From the NCBI RefSeq assembly GCF_015624425.1, contig NZ_CP049919.1, positions 4,216,001 through 4,280,000 on the forward strand: 64,000 nt of DNA, in the 5' to 3' direction. The stretch is from Roseateles sp. DAIF2 (lineage in GTDB: Bacteria; Pseudomonadota; Gammaproteobacteria; Burkholderiales; Burkholderiaceae_C). The position numbers and the translations under genes were made by a program. A model generated the notes under the pieces. That model made no database searches and had not been told where the DNA came from. It worked only from the letters and a program-made list of their open reading frames with translations. Shown here piece by piece: positions 1 through 9,205 of the stretch (within the stretch, counting starts at the first letter, position 1; every line of letters begins with the position of its first letter).

Positions 1-576
1 CAGCTCCTGCGCGAAGCACAGCTGCTCGGCGCTGCGGGCCCAGTAGACCAGGGTCAGATCGCCCGGCGCGCCGGCCGCGGCCCAGGCGCGCGTCAGGCTC
101 ATCAGCGGCGTGATGCCGCTGCCGGCGGCCAGCAGCAGCGATTGCGCCCCCTGCTTGGGCAACTCCAGCTCGCCATAGGCCTGCTCCAGCGACAGCAGAT
201 CGCCGACCCGGACCTGATCGCACAGATGGCCGGACAGCCGGCCGCCTTCGACCCGCTTGACGGTGATCGCGAGGCGGCCGTCGCGGCGCGGCCGGTCGCT
301 CAGGCTGTAGCTGCGGGTGACGCGCCGGCCGTCGATCTCGGCACCGATGTTCAGATGCTGACCCGGGCGGAAGCCGCGCCAATGCCGGTTCGGCTTCAGC
401 ACCAGGGTCACCGCGTCGGACGCCTCGGCGCGCCGCTCGACCACGCGCGCCAGCGGGCGCGCCCAGGTCCAGCTGCGGTTCAGATGACCCAACCAGAAGT
501 CGACAAGGGCCGGATCCACCAGGGGACCGACCAGACGGCGCAGCAGACCGCCGCGCTCAGAAGCAAGAGAGGACAC
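1..576 (-). CDS. FAD/NAD(P) ferredoxin reductase, 3' end cut by window edge
   Basis: Only the first 192 codons are present; the gene runs off the left edge. After an N-terminal lead of about 45 residues there is an FAD-binding barrel with RSYS at 88-91, and then the start of an NAD(P)-binding domain with AAGSGITPL near 150-158. This is the ferredoxin-NADP reductase layout. Relatives often end in a 2Fe-2S ferredoxin domain, which would lie outside the window. The GTG start was chosen because an in-frame TGA lies eight codons upstream and GGAG sits 5 nt before the codon. The gene is divergent from a FabR-like repressor. Reductases in that position supply electrons to acyl desaturases in other bacteria, so a role in unsaturated fatty acid synthesis is inferred, not shown. 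Confidence 0.8.
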   Translation of the reverse strand, partial: MSSLASERGGLLRRLVGPLVDPALVDFWLGHLNRSWTWARPLARVVERRAEASDAVTLVLKPNRHWRGFRPGQHLNIGAEIDGRRVTRSYSLSDRPRRDGRLAITVKRVEGGRLSGHLCDQVRVGDLLSLEQAYGELELPKQGAQSLLLAAGSGITPLMSLTRAWAAAGAPGDLTLVYWARSAEQLCFAQEL

Positions 577-653
577 AAATACTCCGTTCGACGCCGATCA
601 GCAGGAATCCGGATCGGGCCGGCGCGCAGTATACGGTCACACGCACATTCGTC

Positions 654-667
654 TATACAGATGTATA
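654..667. promoter_or_regulatory. Inverted repeat in divergent promoter region, candidate TetR-family operator
   Basis: The 132-nt space between the reductase and the FabR-like gene contains TATAC-AGAT-GTATA, a perfect 5-bp inverted repeat. A second small palindrome, GTATAC, lies near 629-634. The stretch is AT-rich compared with its surroundings. A palindromic site in a divergent region next to a TetR-type gene is the usual place for autoregulation. That this repeat is the operator is inference. Confidence 0.4.
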
Positions 668-708
668 TCAAATCAGCTTCGGTATGATGCGCACTCTCGC
701 ACAAGCAC

Positions 709-1386
709 ATGACAAGCCTTCTACTGCCCGAGGCGGACACCGCCGCCATCCCGCTTGCCCCGGCCGCCCCGGGCCGCAAGGCGGTGATCTCGCGCGAGGA
801 CATCGTGCAGGCCGCGCTCAAGCTGGTCGGCCCGCACCGCAGCGTCTCGACCCTGAGTCTGCGCGAGGTGGCCCGCGAGGCCGGCATCGCACCGAACAGC
901 TTCTACCGCCAGTTCCGCGACATGGACGAGCTGGCCGTGACCCTGATCGACATGGCCGGCAAGTCGCTGCGCGAGATCATCGGCGAGGCGCGCCTGCGCG
1001 CCAGCAACGGCAACAGCGTGGTGCGCAGCGCGGTGCAGGCCTTCATGGAGCAGCTGCGCTCGGACGACCGGCTGCTGCACATCCTGCTGCGCGAGGGCAC
1101 GGTGGGCTCGGACGCCTTCAAGCATGCGGTGGACCGCCAGCTGCTGTTCTTCGAGGAAGAGCTGCGCGTCGACCTGATCCGCCTGGCCGAGGTCAACCAG
1201 ACCGGGCTCTACGAGCCGGCACTGACCGCCAAGGCCATCACCCGCCTGGTGTTCGCGATGGGCGCCACCGCGATGGACATGCCGCACGACAAGCTGCCCG
1301 AGCTGACCGAGCAGCTGATCGTGATGGTGCGCTTGATCATCACCGGCACCCAGACCCTGGCCGTGACCGGATCGCCGGATCACTGA
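709..1386 (+). CDS. TetR-family repressor, FabR-like
   Basis: This is a 225-residue one-component transcription regulator. The N-terminal helix-turn-helix region (about 28-75) contains SLREVAREAGIAP followed by SFYRQFRDMDEL. This is nearly identical to the DNA-recognition segment of E. coli FabR, the repressor of unsaturated fatty acid genes, which senses the acyl-thioester pool. The C-terminal helical domain (80-215) has the family length but few recognisable residues. The ATG at 709 has no strong ribosome-binding site, so translation may be weak. It is divergent from the ferredoxin reductase, with the likely shared operator between them. A FabR/DesT-like role in membrane fluidity is well supported by family resemblance; the target genes are inferred. 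Confidence 0.85.
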   Translation: MTSLLLPEADTAAIPLAPAAPGRKAVISREDIVQAALKLVGPHRSVSTLSLREVAREAGIAPNSFYRQFRDMDELAVTLIDMAGKSLREIIGEARLRASNGNSVVRSAVQAFMEQLRSDDRLLHILLREGTVGSDAFKHAVDRQLLFFEEELRVDLIRLAEVNQTGLYEPALTAKAITRLVFAMGATAMDMPHDKLPELTEQLIVMVRLIITGTQTLAVTGSPDH

Positions 1387-1404
1387 ACCGACAGCCAGAA
1401 AGCA

Positions 1405-1428
1405 AAAAGCCCGCAGCTGCGGGCTTTT
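1405..1428. terminator. Bidirectional rho-independent terminator
   Basis: A perfect 24-nt palindrome with AAAAGCCCGC arms and a TTTT tail on either strand. It sits between the convergent FabR-like gene and ppsA and can stop transcription from both sides. Confidence 0.85.
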
Positions 1429-1469
1429 CGTTTCATGGCCTCGCCCTCGCGGGCGGGCCGTCGGCGCCC

Positions 1470-3878
1470 TTAGCGCTGCGCGAGACGCTGCCAGGTCTCG
1501 ATCACCGAGTCCGGGTTCAGCGAGATCGAGACGATGCCCTCCCCGGCCAGCCAGTCGGCGAAGTCCGGGTGGTCGCTGGGGCCCTGGCCGCAGATGCCGA
1601 TGTACTTGCCGGTGGCGCGGCAGGCGGTGATCGCGCGCGAGATCATCGCCTTGACGGCCGGGTCGCGCTCGTCGAAGTCGCCGGCCAGCAGTTCCAGGCC
1701 GGAGTCGCGGTCCAGGCCCAGGGTCAGCTGGGTCAGATCGTTGGAGCCGATCGACATGCCGTCGAAATGCTCCAGGAACTGCTCGGCCAGGATCGCGTTG
1801 CTGGGCACCTCGCACATCATGATGATGCGCAGGCCATCCTGGCCGCCGGCGGCGGCGCGCTTGAGGCCGCGCTCGGCCAGCATCGCGACCACCCGCTCGG
1901 CCTGCTTGACCGTGCGCACGAAGGGCACCATCAGCTCGACGTTGGTCAGGCCCATCTCGTTGCGCACGCGCTTGAGCGCCTCGCATTCCATCGCGAAGGC
2001 ATCGCTGAACTCGCCGCTGATGTAGCGCGAGGCGCCGCGGAAGCCCAGCATCGGGTTTTCCTCGTCCGGCTCGTAGCGCGAGCCGCCGATCAGCTTCTTG
2101 TACTCGTTGCTCTTGAAGTCGGACAGGCGCACGATCACCGGCCGCGGGTAGAAGGCGGCGGCGATGGTGGCCACGCCCTCGACCAGCTTGTCGACATAGA
2201 AGGCGCGCGGCGAGGCATGGCCGCGCGCCACCGACTCGACCGCCTTCTTCAGGTCGGCATCGATGTTCGGATAATCGAGGATGGCCTTCGGGTGGACGCC
2301 GATATTGTTGTTGATGATGAACTCGAGGCGGGCCAGGCCGACGCCGGCCGAGGGCAACTGCGCGAAGTTGAAGGCCAGCTGCGGATTGCCGACGTTCATC
2401 ATGATCTTGATCGGGCAGTACGGCAGCTCGCCGCGATGCACCTCGTTGACCTCGGTCTCCAAGAGGCCGTCGTAGATGTAGCCGGTGTCGCCCTCGGAGC
2501 AGGCCACGGTGACCAGCTGGCCGTCCTTCAGCTTCTCGGTCGCGTCGCCGCAGCCGACCACGGCCGGGATGCCCAGCTCGCGCGCGATGATCGCCGCGTG
2601 GCAGGTGCGGCCGCCGCGGTTGGTGACGATGGCGCTGGCGCGCTTCATCACCGGCTCCCAGTTCGGGTCGGTCATGTCGGTGACCAGCACGTCGCCGGGC
2701 TGCACGCGCTCCATCTCGGCCACGCTCTCGACCAGGCGCACCGGGCCGGTGCCGATCTTCTGGCCGATCGCGCGGCCCTCGGCCAGCACCGCGCTCTGGC
2801 CCTTGAGCTTGTAGCTCATCTCGACCTGGCCCTCGGCCTGGCTCTTCACCGTCTCGGGGCGGGCCTGCAGGATGTAGAGCTTGCCGTCGACGCCGTCGCG
2901 GCCCCACTCGATGTCCATCGGACGGGCGTAATGCTGCTCGATGATCAGTGCGTACTGGGCCAGCTCGACCACCTCGGCATCGGCCAGCGAATAGCGGTTG
3001 CGCGCCTCGGGCACGGTGTCCACGGTCTTCACCAGCTTGCCCGACGCGGCCTTCTCCTCCGGCGTCGCGAACTCCATGCGCAGCAGCTTGGAGCCCAGGT
3101 TGCGGCGGATGATGGGCAGCTTGCCGTTCCTCAGCGCCGGCTTGTGCACATAGAACTCGTCCGGGTTCACCGCGCCCTGCACCACCGTCTCGCCCAGGCC
3201 GTAGCTGGAGGTGATGAAGACCACGTCCTTGAAGCCGCTCTCGGTGTCGATCGTGAACATCACGCCGGCCGAGCCCAGGTCGGAGCGCACCATGCGCTGC
3301 ACGCCGGCCGACAGGGCCACATCGCTGTGCGCGAAGCCCTTGTGCACGCGGTAGCTGATCGCGCGGTCGTTGTAGAGGGAGGCGAACACCTCCTTCATCT
3401 TGTGCAGCACCTCCTCGATGCCGACGACGTTCAGGAAGGTCTCCTGCTGGCCGGCGAAGGAGGCATCGGGCAGGTCTTCCGCGGTGGCGGAGGAGCGCAC
3501 GGCGAAGGACACGCCGGGATTGTCGGCCGTCAGCTGGGCAAAGGAGGTGCGGATCTGCGCCTCCAGATCGGCCGGAAAGGGCTGCGCCTCCATCCAGCCG
3601 CGGATCTCGGCGCCGGCCTCGGCCAGCGCGCGCACATCGTCGGTGTTCAGGGTCGCCAGGCGCGCCTGGATTCGCTGGTCCAGTCCCTCATGCTTGAGGA
3701 ACTCCCGGAAGGCATGGGCCGTGGTGGCAAAGCCGCCCGGCACCCGCACGCCCGAGGCGGCCAGTTGCGAGATCATTTCGCCGAGGCTGGCGTTCTTGCC
3801 GCCAACCACCTCGACGTCGGTCATTCTCAGATTCTCAAAGGGAACGACCAGGGCGGTCGCTGCGAAGCGAGAGGACAT
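1470..3878 (-). CDS. ppsA: Phosphoenolpyruvate synthase
   Basis: 802 residues, the usual family size. The enzyme makes PEP from pyruvate, ATP and water, feeding gluconeogenesis. Visible parts are the N-terminal nucleotide-binding domain ([12 protein letters not shown] near 25-36, [17 protein letters not shown]), the central phosphohistidine domain with [10 protein letters not shown] (His427 is the phosphocarrier) and the C-terminal TIM-barrel with [18 protein letters not shown] and the catalytic cysteine in GICGQGPSD. The ATG at 3878 was chosen over a 52-codon upstream extension because it has GGAG 7 nt before it and begins at the conserved domain. The divergent neighbour ppsR encodes the kinase/phosphorylase known to control PEP synthase through the Thr two residues before the catalytic His, which is present here as T425. 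Confidence 0.97.
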   Translation of the reverse strand: MSSRFAATALVVPFENLRMTDVEVVGGKNASLGEMISQLAASGVRVPGGFATTAHAFREFLKHEGLDQRIQARLATLNTDDVRALAEAGAEIRGWMEAQPFPADLEAQIRTSFAQLTADNPGVSFAVRSSATAEDLPDASFAGQQETFLNVVGIEEVLHKMKEVFASLYNDRAISYRVHKGFAHSDVALSAGVQRMVRSDLGSAGVMFTIDTESGFKDVVFITSSYGLGETVVQGAVNPDEFYVHKPALRNGKLPIIRRNLGSKLLRMEFATPEEKAASGKLVKTVDTVPEARNRYSLADAEVVELAQYALIIEQHYARPMDIEWGRDGVDGKLYILQARPETVKSQAEGQVEMSYKLKGQSAVLAEGRAIGQKIGTGPVRLVESVAEMERVQPGDVLVTDMTDPNWEPVMKRASAIVTNRGGRTCHAAIIARELGIPAVVGCGDATEKLKDGQLVTVACSEGDTGYIYDGLLETEVNEVHRGELPYCPIKIMMNVGNPQLAFNFAQLPSAGVGLARLEFIINNNIGVHPKAILDYPNIDADLKKAVESVARGHASPRAFYVDKLVEGVATIAAAFYPRPVIVRLSDFKSNEYKKLIGGSRYEPDEENPMLGFRGASRYISGEFSDAFAMECEALKRVRNEMGLTNVELMVPFVRTVKQAERVVAMLAERGLKRAAAGGQDGLRIIMMCEVPSNAILAEQFLEHFDGMSIGSNDLTQLTLGLDRDSGLELLAGDFDERDPAVKAMISRAITACRATGKYIGICGQGPSDHPDFADWLAGEGIVSISLNPDSVIETWQRLAQR

Positions 3879-4087
3879 GGGAGGACTCCGTGATGTTGAA
3901 AAACCGGGGCTCCCGCCGCGCCAACCGCGGGCACGGGGTGGACGCACGAGGCCAGACCGCCATTGCTGGATTCTTGTAGGAGGCGGTCGGTCTGCATGGG
4001 CGTCGCGAAGATTTGCGCCAGATTCTACGGGCAAGCTTCTTTATGATGGCAAGCGACCGTATCTCAGCGTATCCGCACCCCTCATCC
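3879..4087. promoter_or_regulatory. Divergent promoter region ppsA/ppsR
   Basis: The 209-nt space between two divergent starts must hold both promoters. A TATGAT (4042-4047) is a possible -10 for ppsR, but no convincing -35 is in register. No large palindrome was seen. Confidence 0.4.
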
Positions 4088-4909
4088 ATGGCCAATCGCA
4101 CCGTGTATTTCGTCTCGGACGGCACCGGGATCACCGCCGAGACCTTCGGCAACTCGATCCTGGCCCAGTTTCCGCTGAAGCCGCGCCATGTGCGCCGACC
4201 CTTCGTCGACACCGCCGAGAAGGCCTATGCGGTGGTGCGCGAGATCAATGAGATCGGCGAGCGCGAGGGCCAGCGCGCCATCGTCTTCGCCACCCTGGTC
4301 GACCGCGAGGTGCTGAAGATCGTGCGCGACCATTGCACCGGCCGCGTGATCGACATGTTCGCCACCTTCATCGAGCCGCTGGAGGACGAGTTCGGCGTCA
4401 AGAGCAACCACCGCGTCGGCCGCTTCTCCGATGTCGCGCGCAGCCAGGAGTACCACGACCGCATCGAGGCGATCAACTTCTCGCTGGCCCATGACGACGG
4501 CCAGTCGGCCAAGAACCTGGCCTCGGCCGATGTGATCCTGGTCGGCGTGAGCCGCTGCGGCAAGACGCCCACCTCGCTGTACCTGGCGATGCAGCATGGC
4601 ATCAAGGCCGCCAACTACCCGCTGATCCCCGAGGACTTCGAGCGCAACAAGATCCCCGCCTCGCTGGCGCCGCACAAGGCCAAGTGCTTCGGCCTGACCA
4701 TCGACCCGGACCGCCTGGCCCAGGTACGCAACGAGCGCCGCCCCGGCAGCAAATACGCCGACCTGGTGAACTGCCGCTACGAGGTCAACGAGGCCGAGAA
4801 GATGATGAAGCGCGAGGGCATCTCCTGGCTCTCCTCGACCCACAAGTCGATCGAGGAGATCGCCACCACCATCCTGCGCGACATCCGGCCGGACCGGCTG
4901 ATCTACTGA
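4088..4909 (+). CDS. ppsR: PEP synthase regulatory protein (bifunctional kinase/pyrophosphorylase)
   Basis: 273 residues of the DUF299/PSRP family, which inactivates PEP synthase by ADP-dependent threonine phosphorylation and reactivates it by Pi-dependent dephosphorylation. The N-terminus FVSDGTGITAETFGNS and the P-loop GVSRCGKT at 153-160 are diagnostic. The ATG at 4088 was chosen because it directly precedes the conserved first strand; a start at 4013 would add 25 residues of no family likeness. It is divergent from its target ppsA. Its TGA overlaps the end of the convergent MNIO-partner gene by 7 nt. Confidence 0.95.
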   Translation: MANRTVYFVSDGTGITAETFGNSILAQFPLKPRHVRRPFVDTAEKAYAVVREINEIGEREGQRAIVFATLVDREVLKIVRDHCTGRVIDMFATFIEPLEDEFGVKSNHRVGRFSDVARSQEYHDRIEAINFSLAHDDGQSAKNLASADVILVGVSRCGKTPTSLYLAMQHGIKAANYPLIPEDFERNKIPASLAPHKAKCFGLTIDPDRLAQVRNERRPGSKYADLVNCRYEVNEAEKMMKREGISWLSSTHKSIEEIATTILRDIRPDRLIY

Positions 4910-5346
4910 GGCGACCCCGCCTCGGTCAGGCTGGCCGCCAAGGCCTGCTGCACCACCTCCCATTCGCGCGCCAGCAGGTCGGCGGCCGGATCATCGGCCG
5001 CCAGCTGCGGCGCCAGCCAGGCGCAGAAGCGGTCCGACTCCAGATAGAAATGGGTGTGGCCGCTGGCATGCTCGGTCCAGTAGCGCGTCAGGGTCGCTGG
5101 TAGGCGCTCGCCCAGCGCGCGCAGGGTCGCACGCAGGTTCATCATCAGCGGCGTGATGCGGTTCATGCGGTAGACCGAGCAGGCGGCCTGCATGCCGGCA
5201 TGGCGCGCGATCGCCACCAGCCGCCGCTGCTCGCGCGCATCCAGGCGGTAGCGGCGCGCCAGGCAGGCCGCATCGGCGCGCACCTCGTTGCACAGCGGCG
5301 GCGAGGCCACCAGATCGGCCAGGGCCTGCTGGAAGTCAGCCAGCAT
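4903..5346 (-). CDS. Partner protein of the MNIO (DUF692) enzyme, DUF2063-like
   Basis: 147 residues, cytosolic, no signal peptide or membrane segment. The first half (about 1-80) is predicted helical, with a pattern of spaced leucines and charged residues and the segment YRMNRITPLMMNLRATLRAL. The second half ends in a Leu/Ala-rich helix containing REWEVVQQALAASL, which vaguely recalls the C-terminus of DUF2063 partner proteins. It starts inside the MNIO gene (11-nt overlap), so the two are probably translated together. MNIO enzymes usually work with a separate substrate-binding partner encoded next door, and this protein fills that position. The family assignment is tentative; the sequence is too diverged to name with certainty. 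Confidence 0.6.
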   Translation of the reverse strand: MLADFQQALADLVASPPLCNEVRADAACLARRYRLDAREQRRLVAIARHAGMQAACSVYRMNRITPLMMNLRATLRALGERLPATLTRYWTEHASGHTHFYLESDRFCAWLAPQLAADDPAADLLAREWEVVQQALAASLTEAGSPQ

Positions 5347-6265
5347 GGCAGGCGGCCTCCGCGGCCGGCAGGATGCAGCAGCATTGCGCCAGCTCATGCA
5401 TGCGCTCCAGCTCGCGCGTCAGGGCCGGCAGCCCCAGCAGCTCGAAATAGGACTCCTGGTATTCGAAGCTGATCGCACGCAGGCGACGGCAGCGCGGCAG
5501 GAAGGCGTGGGCCCAGTCCCAGACCTCGGGCGGCGTCAGCGCGGCATGGCTGTCCATGTAGAAGCCGCCGAACTCGTCGCCGCCGGCCAGATGCACCTCC
5601 TCCACCGCGTCCGGGTCCAGCGCCTCCAGATAGGCCCGCGGATCGGCCGCGCCATTGCGCGCGCAAACCAGCAGGTTGTGCAGGTCCAGCAGGGTACCGC
5701 AGGCGCCGTCGCGATGCAGACGGTTCAGGAACTCGGGCTCGCTGAAGTCCATCTCCGGCACCGGCGTGAACAGGGCCGGGTTCTCCAGCAGCACGCGGCA
5801 GCCCAGCGCGCCGGACAGGCGCCGCAGCTTCGGCGCGAGCAGCTCGAGCATCTCTTCGTCATAGGCGACCGGCAGGCCGAGTCCCGCCTGGGCATTGGGC
5901 ACGCGGGCCTGGGGCGTGACGAACACGCTTAGATGCTCGCTGTACCAGTCGAAGCCGCCCAGCGCGCTGCTCACTTCGCCCACCGCCCCGAGCATGGCCT
6001 CGTCCAGCGGCATCGCGCTGGGCAGGGACAGGCCCAGGCCATGGCCGGCCAGGCTGCGCCCGCGCGCGTCCGCGGCCAGCTCGGCGATGGCCGGATGCAG
6101 GCGGTGGAAGCGCCGGGGACCGGCGGCCTCCTGGCCGAAGTCGAACCAGAGCCGGTCCGGCATCGCCGACAGATGCTCGACCAGGGCCGGCGCATGGGCC
6201 AGCAGGGCCGGCGTGCTCGGGTTGTAGAGCAGACCGACCCGCGGGCGCTGCGGCCGCGCGGGCAT
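5336..6265 (-). CDS. DUF692 multinuclear non-heme iron oxidase (MNIO)
   Basis: 309 residues with the TIM-barrel layout of the DUF692/MNIO family (MbnB, TglH, ChrH, BufB), iron enzymes that modify cysteine or other residues of ribosomal peptides. Candidate metal ligands all appear in order: H75 (HGLGLS), H111 (YSEHL), E161 (LLENP), D194/N197 (LLDLHN), H225 (EVHLAG), D238/H240 (MDSHA) and E268 (ISFEYQES). The start lies 10 nt after the stop of a small upstream gene, so the three genes form one operon with the downstream partner. An odd feature is a C-terminal tail with three cysteines in a row (295-297) and a fourth at 306. Family membership is solid; the substrate is not known. Confidence 0.9.
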   Translation of the reverse strand: MPARPQRPRVGLLYNPSTPALLAHAPALVEHLSAMPDRLWFDFGQEAAGPRRFHRLHPAIAELAADARGRSLAGHGLGLSLPSAMPLDEAMLGAVGEVSSALGGFDWYSEHLSVFVTPQARVPNAQAGLGLPVAYDEEMLELLAPKLRRLSGALGCRVLLENPALFTPVPEMDFSEPEFLNRLHRDGACGTLLDLHNLLVCARNGAADPRAYLEALDPDAVEEVHLAGGDEFGGFYMDSHAALTPPEVWDWAHAFLPRCRRLRAISFEYQESYFELLGLPALTRELERMHELAQCCCILPAAEAACHAG

Positions 6266-6275
6266 GGGCGCGGCC

Positions 6276-6542
6276 TCAGCCGAGGATCAGCTTGTCGGCC
6301 GCCAGATCGACGCTGATCGCGCGGTTGACGAACACGTCCTCGATCTCGAAGCGAAAGCGCCCCGACAGGCAGGGATGGCCGGTCAGCTTGGAGATCAGAT
6401 CGAAGGCATGGGCCGACACGCGGCCGACATCGGCGCGGCTGAAGTCGGGCGGCAACGAGGCGGTGAGCACGGGCAGGTCGGCGCCCGGCTTCAGCTGGAG
6501 CGTGGCGATGCGGCCGGCGGCCGTGGGGTTCTTGGTGGCCAT
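6276..6542 (-). CDS. 88-residue protein, candidate MNIO substrate
   Basis: First gene of the MNIO operon, with a strong AGGAG ribosome-binding site 7 nt before the ATG, so it should be well expressed. It has no signal peptide and no membrane segment. It has a single cysteine, C58, in the segment LTGHPCLSGRF, followed by a mixed segment ending in VDLAADKLILG. It lacks the paired cysteines and secretion signal of DUF2282 bufferin precursors. I do not recognise the family. Position suggests either an unusual ribosomal peptide substrate or a structural accessory protein of the oxidase. Upstream (6543-6681) is a 139-nt promoter region without a clear element. Confidence 0.7.
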   Translation of the reverse strand: MATKNPTAAGRIATLQLKPGADLPVLTASLPPDFSRADVGRVSAHAFDLISKLTGHPCLSGRFRFEIEDVFVNRAISVDLAADKLILG

Positions 6543-6681
6543 GAGACTCTCCTTCCTTGACTGCAGGTGACAGACAGAGTCCCGGTGGCCTGCACAGCCC
6601 GCCGGGTGGCGAGAGTGTGGGCCGCTTTGCACCGGCAGCCACTCCGGCAAGTTAGGGGAGAAAGGAAGGAGGCGGCGCCGA

Positions 6682-7467
6682 TCAACCGGCCAGCCGCTGC
6701 CGCGCCGATTCGTACAGGCAGATCGCCGCGGCGCTGCCGACGTTCAGCGATTCCTCGCCACCCGGCTGCGGGATGCCGACGCTCAGGGCACAGCGTTGCA
6801 GCAAAGCCGGCTGCACGCCCTGCCCCTCATGGCCCATCACCCAGGCGCAGGGGCTGGGCAGCGCAACCCGGTGCAGCTGCACCTCGGCATGCGAGCTGGT
6901 CGCGACCAGCGGCAGACCCAGGCCGTCGAGATCCTCCGGTGCCAGTCCCTCGACCAGGCGCAGGCCGAAATGCGCGCCCATGCCGGCGCGCAGCACCTTG
7001 GGCGACCACAGCGCCGCCGTGCCCTTCAGCGCCAGCACCTGGCCAAAGCCAAAGGCCGCGGCGCTGCGCAGGATGGTGCCGACATTGCCGGCATCCTGCA
7101 GCCGGTCCAGCACCACCGAATTCAGGCCCGGCTGCGGCCCGAGCCCGGCCTGGTGCGGCAGCTCGAAGCCGATCCGGGCCGGTGACTCCAGGCCGCTGAT
7201 GCCGGCGAACAGCGCCTCGGGCACAACCAGCACCCGGGGCGCCGCGTCGGCCAGCGCGCGCAGCGTCGGCTCGCTGTAGCCGCCTTCGGTGACGACCGCC
7301 AGGCCCGGCACCAGGCCGCGCTGCAGGCTGGCGCGCGCCAGATGGTCGCCCTCCAGCCAGACGGCGCCCAGCTTGCGGTAGGCACCACCGTCCTGGCTCA
7401 GCTTGCGCAGGCGCTGCAGCGCCGGGTTGTCGCGTGCCGTGATGTGCAGCACCTTGGGGGAAGTCAT
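6682..7467 (-). CDS. TrmH/SpoU-family RNA 2'-O-methyltransferase
   Basis: 261 residues. The C-terminal SPOUT fold carries the three knot motifs: [25 protein letters not shown] and [18 protein letters not shown] (the last two bind S-adenosylmethionine). An N-terminal substrate-binding domain (about 1-100) resembles that of 23S rRNA methyltransferases of the RlmB/TsnR type. The exact nucleotide target cannot be read from sequence. Its ATG shares ATGA with the stop of rnhB, so it is translationally coupled as the last gene of the lipid A run. Confidence 0.9.
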   Translation of the reverse strand: MTSPKVLHITARDNPALQRLRKLSQDGGAYRKLGAVWLEGDHLARASLQRGLVPGLAVVTEGGYSEPTLRALADAAPRVLVVPEALFAGISGLESPARIGFELPHQAGLGPQPGLNSVVLDRLQDAGNVGTILRSAAAFGFGQVLALKGTAALWSPKVLRAGMGAHFGLRLVEGLAPEDLDGLGLPLVATSSHAEVQLHRVALPSPCAWVMGHEGQGVQPALLQRCALSVGIPQPGGEESLNVGSAAAICLYESARQRLAG

Positions 7468-8090
7468 TTCAGGGTCTCCTGCACCGGGCCGAAGCTGCGC
7501 CGGTGCCAGGCGCTGGCGCCATGCTCGCGCAGCGCGGCGATATGGTCCGCGGTCGGGTAGCCCTTGTGCGTCGCGAAGCCGTACTCGGGATGGGCCGCAT
7601 GCATCGCGATGCATTGGCGGTCGCGCGTCACCTTGGCCAGGATGGAGGCGGCCGAGATCGCCTGCACCTTGGCATCGCCCTTGACGATGGCCTCGGCCGG
7701 CACTTTCAGCACCGGCAGGCGGTTGCCGTCGACCAGCACCTTGGCCGGCTTCAGGCGCAGGCCCTCGACCGCGCGGCGCATCGCCAGCATCGTCGCGTGC
7801 AGGATGTTGAGCCGGTCGATCTCCTCGACGCTGGCCTCGGCGATGCAGCAGCACAGCGCCTTGGCGCGGATCTCGTCAAAGAGGCGCTCGCGCTTCTTCT
7901 CGGTCAGCACCTTGGAGTCGGCCAGGCCGGCGATCGGGTTCAGCTCGTCCAGGATCACCGCGGCCGCCACCACCGGGCCGGCCAGCGGGCCGCGGCCTGC
8001 CTCGTCGACTCCGGCGATCAGGCCCGGCGCGTCCCAGGACAGGCCCAGCTGCTGCGGCGGCTCAGCGACCGAGGACTTGCGCGATCGCAT
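7464..8090 (-). CDS. rnhB: Ribonuclease HII
   Basis: 208 residues. It removes ribonucleotides from DNA and RNA primers. The catalytic motif [14 protein letters not shown] supplies the first Asp and Glu; further acidic residues lie in LADSKVL and VLVDGNRLP. The ATG at 8090 overlaps the 3' end of lpxB by 29 nt; upstream in-frame codons lie fully inside lpxB and do not resemble the family. The lpxB-rnhB neighbourhood is also that of E. coli. Confidence 0.95.
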   Translation of the reverse strand: MRSRKSSVAEPPQQLGLSWDAPGLIAGVDEAGRGPLAGPVVAAAVILDELNPIAGLADSKVLTEKKRERLFDEIRAKALCCCIAEASVEEIDRLNILHATMLAMRRAVEGLRLKPAKVLVDGNRLPVLKVPAEAIVKGDAKVQAISAASILAKVTRDRQCIAMHAAHPEYGFATHKGYPTADHIAALREHGASAWHRRSFGPVQETLK

Positions 8091-9198
8091 CGGTGGCCAC
8101 CTGCGCCGTATTGCGCCGCAGGATCTCATGTTGTTCGGCGAAGCGCGTCTGCACCCGGGCGCAGCGCGCCGGATCGTCCAGCCAGGCCAGACCCTCACGG
8201 GCCAGGGCCTCGGGCGTGCAGTCGTCCTGCAGCAGCTCCGGCACCAGGAAGTCGCGCGCCAGCACGTTCGGCAGTCCGACCCAGGGCTGGTAGCGCTGGC
8301 CCTGGATGCGGCGCCAGTTGAGCCAGTGCATGCGGTAGGCGATCACCATCGGGCGCTTGAAAAGCGCCGCCTCCAGGGTCGCGGTGCCGCTGGCCACCAG
8401 GGTCAGGTCGCAGGCCGCCAGCGCCTCGTGCGAGCGCCCGTCCAGCAGTTCGATCTCCAGGCCCGGCGGCAGCAGCGGCTCGATCAGCGCACGCAGGCCC
8501 GGCGCCACCGGCATGATCAAGCGCAGCTCGGGCCGCGCGCGCTGCATCAGCAGCGCGGCCTGCAGCAGCGGCGCGGCGATGTAGCGGATCTCGCTCTTGC
8601 GACTGCCCGGCAGCAGGGCCACGACCGCATCGCCCTCGCCGAGACCCAGCGCGGCGCGGCTGGCGGCCTTGGGCGGCTCCAGCGGAATCGCGTCGGCCAG
8701 CGGATGGCCCACATAGGTCGCGGCGATGCCGGCCTCGCGCAGCAGCGCCGGCTCGAAGGGGAACAGGCACAGCACATGGTCGACCGAGCGGCGGATCTTC
8801 TCCACCCGGTCGCCGCGCCAGGCCCAGATCGAGGGGCAGACGAAATGGATGGCCTTGATGCCCTCGGCCTTCAGCCGCGCCTCCAGCGCGAAGTTGAAGT
8901 CCGGCGCATCGATGCCGATGAAGGCCTGCGGCTTGTCGGCCAGCAGGCGCTCGGTCAGCTGCTTGCGGATGCCGAGGATCTCGCGGATGTGCAGCAGCGC
9001 GTCGACATAGCCGAACACCGAGAGCTTGTGGTGCGGCCACCAGACCTCGAAGCCGGCCTTGTCCATGCGCGGGCCGCCGATGCCCTGCGCGACCAGGCCC
9101 GGCCAGCGCTGATGCAGCCCGGCCAGCAGCAGGCCGCCGAGCAGGTCACCGGAGGCCTCGCCGGCCACCATGCCAAAGCGGGGCGCGGTATCGCTCAT
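8062..9198 (-). CDS. lpxB: Lipid-A-disaccharide synthase
   Basis: 378 residues, typical length. A membrane-associated GT-B glycosyltransferase that joins UDP-diacylglucosamine and lipid X to form the lipid A disaccharide. The N-terminal [13 protein letters not shown] and central CPSIWAWR and [10 protein letters not shown] are hallmark motifs of the family. It lies 7 nt after lpxA and overlaps rnhB. Confidence 0.97.
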   Translation of the reverse strand: MSDTAPRFGMVAGEASGDLLGGLLLAGLHQRWPGLVAQGIGGPRMDKAGFEVWWPHHKLSVFGYVDALLHIREILGIRKQLTERLLADKPQAFIGIDAPDFNFALEARLKAEGIKAIHFVCPSIWAWRGDRVEKIRRSVDHVLCLFPFEPALLREAGIAATYVGHPLADAIPLEPPKAASRAALGLGEGDAVVALLPGSRKSEIRYIAAPLLQAALLMQRARPELRLIMPVAPGLRALIEPLLPPGLEIELLDGRSHEALAACDLTLVASGTATLEAALFKRPMVIAYRMHWLNWRRIQGQRYQPWVGLPNVLARDFLVPELLQDDCTPEALAREGLAWLDDPARCARVQTRFAEQHEILRRNTAQVATDAIAQVLGR

Positions 9199-9205
9199 GG
9201 TGTCG

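Noticed and set aside
684..3893. A 1069-codon plus-strand open frame opposite ppsA
   Set aside because: It reads His/Ala/Asp/Leu-rich without any domain and lies antisense to a full, motif-complete ppsA. It is a GC-driven shadow.
4903..6542. Calling the DUF692 operon a bufferin cluster
   Set aside because: The small protein has one cysteine, no signal peptide and no DUF2282 pattern, so the name would overstate what is seen.
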